From Candidatus Tenderia electrophaga (GTDB lineage Bacteria; Pseudomonadota; Gammaproteobacteria; Tenderiales; Tenderiaceae), in NCBI GenBank assembly GCA_001447805.1, contig CP013099.1, positions 2,179,181-2,243,180 of the forward strand: a stretch of 64,000 bases of DNA. The letters are read 5' to 3'. The notes beneath the pieces are model-generated. The model did not search any database, was not told the DNA's origin, and saw only the letters and a program-made list of their open reading frames with translations. Positions 22,355 through 33,768 of this stretch are shown in pieces. Each line of letters starts with the position of its first letter. Position 1 is the first letter of the stretch. The position numbers and the translations under genes were made by a program.

Positions 22355-23692
22355 CTAAGCCCGCGGCGGCTGAGCCGCCTTGGCTTTGGCGTCGGGCCGT
22401 CTGCGTTTGTGCTGCAATCCACCGTCGGCACGTTTGCCTCCAGTGCCGCTGTTGCGCGGCTTGCCGTTGCGGCCACCGGGCTTGGCACGGCCATGCGGCT
22501 TGGGCGCTGATTGTTTCGCCGCCGTCGGCATCCGCCCCAAACGCGTCAAGGGTACGGCGTGGGTCGGTTCAAAACCGGGTTCCGTCTCACGCGGCAATTG
22601 CTTGCGGATCAGGTTCTCGATCCCCGCCAATAATTTCACTTCATCGGCACTCACCAAGGAGATCGCGGCACCACTGCTGCCGGCCCGGCCGGTACGACCG
22701 ATACGATGGACATAATCTTCCGCCACATTGGGCAGTTCAAAATTCACCACATGGGGCAGCAGATCGATATCGATACCGCGTGCGGCGATGTCAGTGGCCA
22801 CCAGCACTCTCACCTTACCGCTTTTGAAATCCGCCAGGGCCTTGGTGCGCGCGCCTTGACTCTTGTTACCGTGGATGGCCGCGGCTTTGATGCCATCGCG
22901 CTCCAGCTTCTGGGCTAGACGATTGGCGCCGTGTTTGGTGCGCGTGAACACCAGCACCTGATCCCAGTTATTGGCGCGGATCAGATGGCTCAACAAGCCG
23001 GTCTTGTTGCTCTTATCCACTTCGAATACCGACTGAGTAACACGCTCGGCGGTGGTGTTGCGCGCCGCCACTTCCACCAGCACCGGTTCGTGCAACAGGC
23101 CGCGCGTCAGACGGCGGATTTCGTCCGAAAAGGTGGCCGAGAACAGCAGGTTCTGGCGCTGTTTGGGCAACAGCGCCAGGATCTTGCGGATATCGTTAAT
23201 AAAGCCCATGTCCAGCATACGATCCGCTTCATCCAAGACCAGGATCTCCAGCTGATCGAACGTCACCGCGTTTTGGTTGTACAAATCGAGCAAGCGTCCC
23301 GGTGTCGCCACCAGCACATCCACCCCGCCGCGCAGGCGCTGCATCTGTGGGTTGATCTTCACCCCGCCGTAGACCACGTCCGCACGCAGGGGCAGATACT
23401 TACCGTAGGTCGCCACGCTATCGCCCACTTGCGCCGCCAGTTCGCGGGTCGGCGTCAGCACCAAGGCGCGCACTGAGTTGGCCTTGACCTTGGGGCCGCC
23501 CGCCAGGCGCTGCAGCAAAGGCAGGGTAAAACCGGCGGTCTTGCCGGTGCCGGTCTGCGCCGCCGCCATCACATCCTGACCGGACAGTACTGCCGGAATG
23601 GCTTGCAGCTGGATAGGTGTCGGGGTGTCATAACCTTGCGCGTTGACGGCACGTAACAGGGGATCGGCCAAGCCGAGAGAAGAAAAACTCAT
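22355..23692 (-). CDS. rhlE: DEAD-box RNA helicase, RhlE-like
   Basis: ATP-dependent RNA helicase acting in RNA turnover or ribosome assembly. The 445-residue product has the Q motif ([11 protein letters not shown]), motif [13 protein letters not shown], Ia [46 protein letters not shown] and [12 protein letters not shown]. The C-terminal tail (about 380-445) is Lys/Arg/Gly-rich and disordered, as in RhlE. ATG at 23692. It is a single-gene unit between the DUF2892 gene and a divergent LolA-like gene. Confidence 0.92.
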   Translation of the reverse strand: MSFSSLGLADPLLRAVNAQGYDTPTPIQLQAIPAVLSGQDVMAAAQTGTGKTAGFTLPLLQRLAGGPKVKANSVRALVLTPTRELAAQVGDSVATYGKYLPLRADVVYGGVKINPQMQRLRGGVDVLVATPGRLLDLYNQNAVTFDQLEILVLDEADRMLDMGFINDIRKILALLPKQRQNLLFSATFSDEIRRLTRGLLHEPVLVEVAARNTTAERVTQSVFEVDKSNKTGLLSHLIRANNWDQVLVFTRTKHGANRLAQKLERDGIKAAAIHGNKSQGARTKALADFKSGKVRVLVATDIAARGIDIDLLPHVVNFELPNVAEDYVHRIGRTGRAGSSGAAISLVSADEVKLLAGIENLIRKQLPRETEPGFEPTHAVPLTRLGRMPTAAKQSAPKPHGRAKPGGRNGKPRNSGTGGKRADGGLQHKRRRPDAKAKAAQPPRA

Positions 23693-23854
23693 GAATAAAT
23701 TACTCTTAAAATGTACTGCCGGAATCAGGTGAAGACGGAGGTCAAAACAGGACGACAGCGGGGCTGAAGGAAATCTCAGACGCGATTATACGCGAAATCC
23801 GCGCGCATCGCTGTTATATTTTAATTCCGGCCTGACACTGAGCGACGCCCAACA

Positions 23855-24691
23855 ATGCGCACCTACGCAAACATTATCGCCTTGATCCTGACCTGCGTGG
23901 CAAGTACCAGCCACGCCGCCCCTCCCCGGGCCGACGACATCATCGACAAGGCCTATCGCATCGAGCGGGTGGACGACCAGATCGCCACCCTAAACTTTAC
24001 CTTCTCGGCCCCCGGCAAGGACAAGCAGGAGGTCATCTACACCATGGTGTGGAAGAACATGGCAGGGCGGGACGGCTATGACAACAAGGCCATTTTCTTT
24101 ACCGAATACCCACCCGAGAAGCGCGGCGTCGCCTACCTGGGCTGGCTCAGACGGCCCGGCAGTACTGCCAAGGATGACGAGTGGATCTATCTGCCTGAGC
24201 TGCGCATGACGCGGCGCATCGCTCATCGCGACCACGCCCATGCCCATGACGATGACGAGTTCGGCAATTCATTGCTCAAACGCGAACACCTCGACCCGCG
24301 CCCGCCCGAACTCGACCACCACCGGCTCATCGGCGAAGAGATCCTGGAGGGCAGGCCGCATTACCTCATCGCCAGCATCCCCAAACAGGCCGCCGCACAA
24401 ATGCCGGGCATGCCGCACCAAAGCGGAAAGGTCATTCGCTGGATCGATACCGAAAGCTTTCTTACCCGGCGCCTGCAGTTCTTCGAACAACACGGACAAG
24501 AAGTGCTGAGTATGCGTATCGATTGGGTCGAGAAAGACGGCTATTGGCTGTGGCGGCGCGTCATGGCCACCGATCCGCGCACCCTGGCGAATACGGTGTT
24601 GGAGATCAGCGATATCAGAATCAACACCAACCTGGACGACCGCACCTTTACCAAACGTGTCCTGGAAAAGGGCGCCGAACGCCTGCGCTAA
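23855..24691 (+). CDS. LolA-like outer-membrane lipoprotein-sorting protein
   Basis: A 278-residue exported protein of the LolA-like family typified by Treponema TP0789. Signal peptide MRTYANIIALILTCVASTSHAA, then family features: the IFFTEYPPEKRGVAYLGW stretch, DDEWIYLPELRMTRRIAHRD and FLTRRLQFFEQHG near the end. A His/Asp-rich insert (HRDHAHAHDDDE) lies around residues 125-137 and could bind metal. The protein is probably periplasmic and carries a lipid or lipoprotein. It precedes the quinone reductase-UbiA fusion by 160 bases, so a link to hydrophobic quinone handling is possible but unproven. Confidence 0.85.
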   Translation: MRTYANIIALILTCVASTSHAAPPRADDIIDKAYRIERVDDQIATLNFTFSAPGKDKQEVIYTMVWKNMAGRDGYDNKAIFFTEYPPEKRGVAYLGWLRRPGSTAKDDEWIYLPELRMTRRIAHRDHAHAHDDDEFGNSLLKREHLDPRPPELDHHRLIGEEILEGRPHYLIASIPKQAAAQMPGMPHQSGKVIRWIDTESFLTRRLQFFEQHGQEVLSMRIDWVEKDGYWLWRRVMATDPRTLANTVLEISDIRINTNLDDRTFTKRVLEKGAERLR

Positions 24692-24851
24692 GTCCTCCCC
24701 CGGCGCCTCACCCGCAGTAAAAGAGGTGCGCGCGGCCACCGAATTGGCGTGTTGTCGGCGGCCTATCAGTAGAAGGTCATAGAATCTCTAGCCCGGATTT
24801 TGGCTATCGCTATACAGCGAGAAAAACAACACAATCACACAGAGGTCAACT

Positions 24852-26408
24852 ATGGGAACGTCCAGCAGCCAGAGCGGAAATCACAACAAGCAGAAAGTGA
24901 ACGTACTCGTCATCATGGCTCACCCGCGCAGTCCCAGCCTGTGTTCCGCCTTGGCCGACGCCTATGCCGAGGGCGCCCGCGCCGCCGGCATGGAGGTGGA
25001 AACACTGAACTTGGGCGAACTGGAATTTGATCCGGACGTGCACCCCATTTCTCCGCGCCAGCAAACCCTCGAGCCCGACCTGGAGCGGGCCCGCCGACTG
25101 ATCGAATGGGCTGACCACCTCAGCTTTGTCTACCCGGCCTGGTGGGGCGTGGGGCCGGCCCGGCTCAAGGGCTTTCTCGACCGGATAATGCTGCCCGGCT
25201 TTGCCTTTCGCGAAAAGGCGGACGGCAGTTATGAAGGCCTGCTGCCGGGCAAAACCGCCCATCTCATCACCACCATGGACATGCCACCCTGGGTCTACCG
25301 CTTTATCTTTCGCGCGCCCGGCCACAACGCCATGAAGCGTTCTACCCTCGGTTTTTGCGGCATCGACACCCCGCGCATCCTGGCGCTCGGACCGGTCAAG
25401 GATTCCCACCTGGAACAACGCCAGGACTGGCTGGAGCAGGCCCGCGCCCTGGGTTTCTCCCTGCAACACGGCGCCGAAAGCCGGGGCGCCCGCGCCAGGG
25501 CGAAACTCGTGGCCTGGATCAAGGCATTGCGGCTGCAATTCTATCCCATGACCTGGATGGCCTATACGGTCGGCGCCTTGGGGGCGCAGGCCGTCACCGG
25601 CCGGTGGGACCTGGCGCTATATCTGTTGGGCTACGCCTATCTGTTCTTTGGCGAGGCGGCGACCGTGTTCACCAATGAGTGGTTCGACTATGAAAGCGAC
25701 CGGCGCAATACGCGGTACGGCCCATTCAACGGCGGCTCACGCGTCCTGGTCAGCGGCGAATTGAGTTTTTCTGAAATCAAGGCCGGCATCGTGGTGTCCT
25801 TGGCGGCCGCCGCGGCCTGCGCCGGTGTGATACTGGACCGCTTAACGGGTAACGACACGGCCGTCGCCCTGGCGCTGTTGGCCATCTTGATCTTGGGCCT
25901 GGGTTACACCGCGCCGCCCTTGAAACTGGCCTGGCGCGGCCTCGGGGAACTCAATGTGGGGTTCACCCACAGCCTGGGCGTCATCCTGATTGGCTATCTG
26001 CTACAAGGCGGCAGCTGGCATGATCCCTTTCCCTGGCTGGTGAGTCTACCCCTGTTTCTGGCAGTGTTGCCGGCGATCATCCTCTCGGGCGTGCCAGATC
26101 TTGAGGCCGACCGCGCGGCCGGCAAACGTACCCTGGTGGTACGACTGGGGCATGGCCGCGCTGTACTGCTGGCTCTGGGCCTGGCACTTGCCGTGCCGCT
26201 ACTGGTGATGCTGATCAAGGACCTGCCGGCCCTGCACTGCGCCCTGCAGGGCCTACTGCCCTGGATACTGCCCCACGCCATGCTGATCGCCTATCTGCTC
26301 AGCCGTGAATGGCGCCACCAGACGCAGGGACGCAAAGACGGGCTGATGCTCGCGACCTTGAGCTATATCATCTGGTTCGGCCTGATCCCCTTGCTGCAGC
26401 TGAGCTGA
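24852..26408 (+). CDS. Quinone reductase (flavodoxin-like) fused to UbiA prenyltransferase
   Basis: A 518-residue two-domain protein. Residues about 16-200 form a flavodoxin-like NAD(P)H:quinone oxidoreductase with VLVIMAHPRSPSLCSALA (flavin phosphate loop) and the NQO hallmark PAWWGVGPARLKGFLDR (95-111). Residues about 225-518 form a UbiA-type membrane prenyltransferase with seven to nine hydrophobic helices. Both aspartate motifs are intact: N275-x3-D279-x3-D283 and D416-x3-D420, followed by KRTLVVRLG. The first domain should reduce a quinone at the cytoplasmic face and the second should attach an isoprenoid chain. ATG at 24852 has AGAGGT upstream. The fusion itself is seen directly; the quinone substrate is inferred. 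Confidence 0.92.
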   Translation: MGTSSSQSGNHNKQKVNVLVIMAHPRSPSLCSALADAYAEGARAAGMEVETLNLGELEFDPDVHPISPRQQTLEPDLERARRLIEWADHLSFVYPAWWGVGPARLKGFLDRIMLPGFAFREKADGSYEGLLPGKTAHLITTMDMPPWVYRFIFRAPGHNAMKRSTLGFCGIDTPRILALGPVKDSHLEQRQDWLEQARALGFSLQHGAESRGARARAKLVAWIKALRLQFYPMTWMAYTVGALGAQAVTGRWDLALYLLGYAYLFFGEAATVFTNEWFDYESDRRNTRYGPFNGGSRVLVSGELSFSEIKAGIVVSLAAAAACAGVILDRLTGNDTAVALALLAILILGLGYTAPPLKLAWRGLGELNVGFTHSLGVILIGYLLQGGSWHDPFPWLVSLPLFLAVLPAIILSGVPDLEADRAAGKRTLVVRLGHGRAVLLALGLALAVPLLVMLIKDLPALHCALQGLLPWILPHAMLIAYLLSREWRHQTQGRKDGLMLATLSYIIWFGLIPLLQLS

Positions 26409-26411
26409 GGT

Positions 26412-27335
26412 CTATTCCCCCCGCAGGCACGTCGACAGACGCTGTCCCAGCTGTCGCAGCAACTGAAAATAAAGCGTCGTGCCGGGCTTCAGATCCATCC
26501 CCATGGGATCGAGGGCGGCGCTGCGGATGTTTGTGCCTTGCGTCACCACCTGCATCAATTTGTCCGGAAACTGGGGCTCGCTGAAGACACACGCGACCTC
26601 TAGGGCAGTGATGCGCTCGCGAATCTCGCTCAGGCGGCGCGCCCCAGGCTTGCGTTCCGGATCGATCATCACCGCACCCACCGGGTTGAGATCGTAATGC
26701 TTTTCGAAATATTGATAGGCATCATGAAACACCAGATAGGGGATATGACGCACGGGCGCCAAGCGCGCCTGCAACGCCCGATCCAAGGTCTCTAAGTCTT
26801 GCTGCAAGCGTTCGCCATTGGCGCGATAACGCTCGGCATGGGCGGGATCCAGGGCGCTAAGGGTGTTCACCAAGGCGGCGACGATGCGCGCGGCATTGCC
26901 GGGATCCAACCACAGGTGGCCATCCATGTCGCGGTGATCATGAGCGCCCTCATGATCCGGTTCATGCCCCGCCCAGACCCCACCGCTACGCGCCGGCCAC
27001 AAGGTCATACCCGGCAGGCGCAGCAACTCCAGCACCTGCACGTCGGCCCACAGACTGTCCAACACACGGGGCAAAAAGCTTTCCACACCGGGGCCGACCC
27101 ACACCACCAAATCGGCGCGCTGTAGGCTGAACATCTGCGAAGGCTTGAGCATGTATTGATGCGGCGAGCGGTCACTGGACACCAACAGCGTCGGCTCGGC
27201 CACGCCCTCCATCACCCCCGCGGCGAGTGAATGGATGGGGGCGATACTGACCACCACCTGCGGTGGCGTGGCCGCGTGTCCCGCCATAGGCAGGGCCGAG
27301 AGCAACAGGGCGGACCATAATAGACGACGCAGCAT
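26412..27335 (-). CDS. znuA: Zinc ABC transporter substrate-binding protein ZnuA
   Basis: Periplasmic zinc-binding protein that feeds ZnuBC. The 307-residue product has a signal peptide (MLRRLLWSALLLSALPMAGHAA), then VVVSIAPIHSLAAGVM, the first ligand in SPHQYMLKPSQ, a His/Asp-rich loop (HEPDHEGAHDHRDMDGHLW, about residues 125-143), HDAYQYFEKHY with a ligand His and the C-terminal SEPQFPDKLMQ. These match cluster A-I zinc binders. It is divergent from zur with a palindromic Zur box between them, so it should be repressed when zinc is plentiful. Confidence 0.95.
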   Translation of the reverse strand: MLRRLLWSALLLSALPMAGHAATPPQVVVSIAPIHSLAAGVMEGVAEPTLLVSSDRSPHQYMLKPSQMFSLQRADLVVWVGPGVESFLPRVLDSLWADVQVLELLRLPGMTLWPARSGGVWAGHEPDHEGAHDHRDMDGHLWLDPGNAARIVAALVNTLSALDPAHAERYRANGERLQQDLETLDRALQARLAPVRHIPYLVFHDAYQYFEKHYDLNPVGAVMIDPERKPGARRLSEIRERITALEVACVFSEPQFPDKLMQVVTQGTNIRSAALDPMGMDLKPGTTLYFQLLRQLGQRLSTCLRGE

Positions 27336-27362
27336 AGGGCAGACTCAATCAAGATCAACGTT

Positions 27363-27379
27363 ATGTTATAGTATAACAT
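27363..27379. promoter_or_regulatory. Zur operator
   Basis: A perfect 17-base palindrome, ATGTTATA-G-TATAACAT, in the middle of the 65-base gap between divergent znuA and zur. It closely matches known proteobacterial Zur boxes (TGTTATA-type half-sites) and overlaps both likely promoters. Confidence 0.88.
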
Positions 27380-27400
27380 CACTGTCCGAACGGAGCATCC

Positions 27401-27898
27401 ATGGCCCGCCAGCGATCCGATCACGCCTTTGCCCCCCATGACCACCGTCGCTGCATCACGGCGGCGCTGCTGGAGGCACAGCGCATCTGCCGCCAGAACA
27501 AAGGGCGGCTGACACAACAGCGCCAACGGGTGCTGGAGTTGATATGGCGCAGCCACAAACCGGTGGGCGCCTATGCCATCCTGGAACAGTTGCGCAGCGA
27601 GGGCTTTAACGGCGCCCCGCCGACGGTCTACCGGGCGCTGGAGTTCTTGCTCAAGCAGGGGCTGATTCACCGCCTCGAAAGTCTCAACGCCTATACCGGT
27701 TGCGCCCATCCCGGCGCCCAGCATACCGGTCAGTTCCTGATCTGTAGCGGTTGTCAAAAAATCGCCGAACTGGACGACCCCAAAGTCAATCACGCCATCA
27801 GCAGCAGCGCCGCGCGCCACGGTTTCGAGGCGGCTTATCAGGTCATCGAAATCCGTGGCCTGTGCCCACGCTGTCAGGAGCATCACCATGCCGGGTGA
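27401..27898 (+). CDS. zur: Zinc uptake regulator Zur
   Basis: Fur-family repressor that binds DNA when loaded with zinc. The 165-residue product has the winged helix with LTQQRQRVLELIWRSHKPVGAYAIL and PPTVYRALEFLLKQGLIHRLES. Zinc sites include the structural Cys pairs ICSGC and LCPRC and the His cluster EHHHAG at the tail. Two CxxC pairs and the reduced His set favour Zur over Fur. ATG at 27401 with GGAG upstream. It overlaps znuC by 11 bases, so it leads the zur-znuC-znuB operon and represses itself. Confidence 0.94.
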   Translation: MARQRSDHAFAPHDHRRCITAALLEAQRICRQNKGRLTQQRQRVLELIWRSHKPVGAYAILEQLRSEGFNGAPPTVYRALEFLLKQGLIHRLESLNAYTGCAHPGAQHTGQFLICSGCQKIAELDDPKVNHAISSSAARHGFEAAYQVIEIRGLCPRCQEHHHAG

Positions 27899-28652
27899 GC
27901 TGCTGATCGAAACCCGTAACGTCAACCTGCGGTTGCAGGGCCGCCAGATTCTGGATGCTGTGGATCTGAGCGTGCAGCGCGACGAAATCGTCACCCTGAT
28001 CGGCCCCAACGGCGCCGGCAAATCGACCCTGGTGCGGGTCATTCTCGGTCTGATCAAACCGGACAGCGGCCGCGTCAAGATCGCAGCCAAGACGCGCATC
28101 GGCTACATGCCGCAGCGCCTGAGTATCGATGCGGTACTGCCGCTGACGGTACGGCGTTTTCTCACCCTGGCGCAACGCTGTTCCCAAACCCGCCTGCGGG
28201 AGGTACTGACCGAGGTCGGCGCGGAGCAGTTGCTGGATGCGCCCATGCAGACCTTATCCGGCGGCGAGACCCAGCGCGTGCTGCTGGCGCGCGCCATGCT
28301 ACGCCAGCCCGATCTGCTGATCCTGGACGAGCCGGTACAAGGCGTGGACGTGGGCGGCCAGGAAGAACTCTACCGTCTCATCGGCAACATCCGCAGCCGC
28401 CACGGCTGCGGCATCCTGATGATCTCCCACGACCTGCACATGGTGATGAGCGCTACCGACCGGGTGTTCTGCCTGAATCGCCACATGTGTTGTTCCGGCA
28501 CCCCCGACAGCGTGCGCAGCGATCCCAGTTATGTCGCCCTGTTCGGCCAGGCACCCATTCTCATGCCTTACAGCCATCGTCACGACCACGGCCACGACGC
28601 CCACGGCAATATCGTCCCGGACGATCGGCACAAGGAGTGCGAGCATGGATGA
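27888..28652 (+). CDS. znuC: Zinc ABC transporter ATPase ZnuC
   Basis: ATP-binding subunit of the high-affinity zinc importer. ATG at 27888 (with CAGGAG ahead) gives MPGELLIETRNVN and 254 residues. Walker A GPNGAGKSTLVR, signature LSGGETQRVLLARA, Walker B LLILDEPVQGVD and switch His ISHDLHMVM are all present. The C-terminus is His-rich (HRHDHGHDAHG), common in zinc transporters. It starts inside zur and overlaps znuB by 8 bases. Confidence 0.95.
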   Translation: MPGELLIETRNVNLRLQGRQILDAVDLSVQRDEIVTLIGPNGAGKSTLVRVILGLIKPDSGRVKIAAKTRIGYMPQRLSIDAVLPLTVRRFLTLAQRCSQTRLREVLTEVGAEQLLDAPMQTLSGGETQRVLLARAMLRQPDLLILDEPVQGVDVGGQEELYRLIGNIRSRHGCGILMISHDLHMVMSATDRVFCLNRHMCCSGTPDSVRSDPSYVALFGQAPILMPYSHRHDHGHDAHGNIVPDDRHKECEHG

Positions 28653-29436
28653 CTTTCTGCTGCGCGCCCTGCTCGCCGGGCTCGGCGTGGCGCTGGTGGC
28701 CGGACCGCTGGGGGCCTTCGTGGTATGGCGCAAGATGGCCTACTTCGGCGACACCCTGGCCCACGCCGCCCTGCTCGGTGTAGCGCTGGGCTTCCTGCTG
28801 GAGTTCAATATCAATCTGGGCGTGATGATCGTCTGCGTGCTGCTGGCCCTGCTGCTGGTGGCACTGCAACAGCAACGGCGCTTGGCCAGTGACACCCTGC
28901 TCGGTATCCTCTCCCACACCACCCTGTCCCTCGGCCTGATCGCCCTGGCCCTCATGGAGACCCTGCGTCTGGACTTGATGGGCTATCTGTTCGGCGACAT
29001 CCTGGCCGTCAGCGCCAATGACGTTTACTGGATTTTCGCCAGCACCGCGCTAGCCCTCACCGTACTGGTGTTGATTTGGCGGCCGCTGCTGGCCATCACC
29101 GTGCATGAGGAACTGGCACAGGTGGAAGGCGTGCCGGTGACCTGGGTACGGCTGGCGCTGATGCTGCTCATCGCCCTGGTGATCGCCGTGGCCATGAAGG
29201 TGGTGGGCATCCTGCTGATCACCTCCCTGCTGATTATTCCCGCCGCCACGGCCCGGGCCTTTGCCCGCACCCCGGAACAAATGGCCATCGGCGCCGCCTT
29301 CATCGGCTGCCTGGCCGTCGCTGGCGGCCTGTTCGCCTCCTTGCAATGGGACCTACCCGCCGGCCCGGCGATCGTCGCCGTCGCCGCCCTGCTGTTTTTC
29401 GCCGGGCCGTGCTGGCGCAGCAGCGCAGTGCGCTAG
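28645..29436 (+). CDS. znuB: Zinc ABC transporter permease ZnuB
   Basis: Membrane permease of the zinc importer, ABC-3 family. ATG at 28645 with AAGGAG 7-12 bases ahead gives 263 residues and seven to eight membrane helices. Characteristic stretches are GPLGAFVVWRKMAYFGDTLAHAAL (coupling region) and KVVGILLITSLLIIPAATAR. It is the last gene of zur-znuC-znuB and overlaps znuC. Confidence 0.95.
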   Translation: MDDFLLRALLAGLGVALVAGPLGAFVVWRKMAYFGDTLAHAALLGVALGFLLEFNINLGVMIVCVLLALLLVALQQQRRLASDTLLGILSHTTLSLGLIALALMETLRLDLMGYLFGDILAVSANDVYWIFASTALALTVLVLIWRPLLAITVHEELAQVEGVPVTWVRLALMLLIALVIAVAMKVVGILLITSLLIIPAATARAFARTPEQMAIGAAFIGCLAVAGGLFASLQWDLPAGPAIVAVAALLFFAGPCWRSSAVR

Positions 29437-29514
29437 CGCCGCTTGCAATACCCAAACAATTTACTAAGATTATGCTCAGACGACAGCCATTACACTTGCA
29501 AGGAGATAACAATC

Positions 29515-29886
29515 ATGAACACAAAAACGGGCCTCTCATTCGCATTGTTGTTGAGTGCCGCGCTCATATTGCCCTTCGCCGCCGTCGCCGGTGACGAAGC
29601 CACCAGCAAGATGGCGCGCATCGTGGCGGACATCAATCACAGGCCCAGTGCCACGGATAAGGAAAAGCTGCGCCAGATTGCGGAGAAAGGTTCCCCGGCC
29701 CAGCAAGCCATCGCCAACGCGCTGCTCGACATGAATCACAAGGTCAGCCCCAGCGCCAAGGACCGGCTGGGCAAAATCGCGCAGGATAGCTCGGTGCCTG
29801 AGGATACCCGCGAGCTCGCCTCGATTGTGAAAGAGTTTCACCATGAAGCCTCTTCGGCAGCGAAGCAAAAACTGCGCGATATGTAA
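29515..29886 (+). CDS. Small exported helical repeat protein of unknown function
   Basis: A 123-residue protein with a signal peptide (MNTKTGLSFALLLSAALILPFAAVAG) and a mature part of about 97 residues that is all helix-forming. Three degenerate repeats of 32-35 residues can be seen, each beginning around an aromatic/Asn-His pair: DINHRPSATDKEKLRQIA, DMNHKVSPSAKDRLGKIA and EFHHEASSAAKQKLRDM. ATG at 29515 has AAGGAG 11-16 bases ahead. It follows znuB by 78 bases and ends at its own terminator. The aligned His residues could bind metal, which would suit the zinc locus, but that is speculation. Confidence 0.8.
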   Translation: MNTKTGLSFALLLSAALILPFAAVAGDEATSKMARIVADINHRPSATDKEKLRQIAEKGSPAQQAIANALLDMNHKVSPSAKDRLGKIAQDSSVPEDTRELASIVKEFHHEASSAAKQKLRDM

Positions 29887-29943
29887 GTTGAAGTGAGCGC
29901 TGGGGCCGCCAAACCCGGCAACATCTCTCTCCTGAAGCCTTTG

Positions 29944-29972
29944 CGCCGCCGAACCCTTCGGCGGCGTTTTTT
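29944..29972 (+). terminator. Intrinsic terminator after the helical repeat protein
   Basis: A 10-bp stem CGCCGCCGAA (29944-29953) with TTCGGCGGCG (29957-29966), a CCC loop and six T residues. Strong; ends the transcript of the gene at 29515. Confidence 0.9.
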
Positions 29973-30403
29973 ATTGCGCGGACTGTGTATTGACGCGTTC
30001 GCGCAACAACACGGCCACGATCAGGGCGCCGACCAACAATTGCACCCAGATCGTCTCCACCGAGGGATTTAGCCTGAGCAGCTCGACACGCGGCAAGGGG
30101 CCGAACCGGTATCCAGCCCGCCTTGCAAAGCGGCGACGCCGTGCCCGGAAAACGCCTGCGCCGGCAAGGCGGGGATGGCGTTGAGCAGACGCTGGCTGAA
30201 TTCCATCTGCCCGGCATATTCCGCCTGATTGGTCACCTTGTCGGTGGCCACGGTACCAGGGTAATCCACGGCGATATAGTCTAGCGAATGGCGCACAGGA
30301 CGGGACATCCATCGCCTTGGCCGCCATAACCGACACGCAACCCAACTGACTCCATAGCAGCTGCAGCGCGCGCGTCACCAAGTGGGATGTAGAACGTTTT
30401 CAT
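29971..30403 (-). pseudogene. Remnant of an FTR1-type iron permease
   Basis: Minus-strand pieces resemble the start and end of the large FTR1-family iron permeases. In one frame LDYIAVDYPGTVATDKVTNQ and AEYAGQMEFSQRLLNAIPAL resemble the periplasmic N-terminal domain that precedes the permease. In a neighbouring frame a signal-like MVTRALQLLWSQLG lies upstream, and a hydrophobic tail NPSVETIWVQLLVGALIVAV ends at 29971. The whole is about 140 codons and needs at least two frame changes, against roughly 600 residues in intact members, so most of the gene is deleted. A Fur-like box remains upstream. The family assignment rests on the N-terminal motif. Confidence 0.65.
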
Positions 30404-30430
30404 ATGACAGATTCGTCATCTTGAAAGCTT

Positions 30431-30451
30431 AATGCGAATCATTTTCCATTC
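30431..30451. promoter_or_regulatory. Fur-like box upstream of the iron-permease remnant
   Basis: The sequence AATGCGAATCATTTTCCATT resembles proteobacterial Fur boxes built on the GAATCATT core. It lies 28 bases upstream of the first ATG of the decayed permease and so fits iron control of the former gene. Confidence 0.55.
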
Positions 30452-30553
30452 ACTATTAACCCACACATCAATGGGTTTTTACACACGCCGCTGCGCTGCG
30501 CCGCGGCACCTGCGTAAGGCGTCGATTTATATTAAAATACGCCCTCTTTTTGA

Positions 30554-31690
<1,137 letters not shown>

Positions 31691-31701
31691 GACGAACAGA
31701 G

Positions 31702-33712
<2,011 letters not shown>

Positions 33713-33719
33713 GCCAAAG

Positions 33720-33735
33720 TGTGAACCGGATCACA
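33720..33735. promoter_or_regulatory. CRP/Vfr-like binding site
   Basis: TGTGA-N6-TCACA, an exact match to the symmetrical CRP core, placed 8 bases after the purB stop. Its centre (33727.5) is about 41 bases upstream of the start predicted from the CATAAT at 33756, the spacing of a class II CRP-activated promoter. Confidence 0.6.
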
Positions 33736-33755
33736 GAAATCCGGCCGCGCATGGT

Positions 33756-33761
33756 CATAAT
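33756..33761 (+). promoter_or_regulatory. Possible -10 element under the CRP-like site
   Basis: CATAAT differs from TATAAT at one position and lies at the right distance from the CRP-like palindrome for class II activation. No separate -35 match is present, as expected for such promoters. Confidence 0.45.
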
Positions 33762-33768
33762 TGATCCT

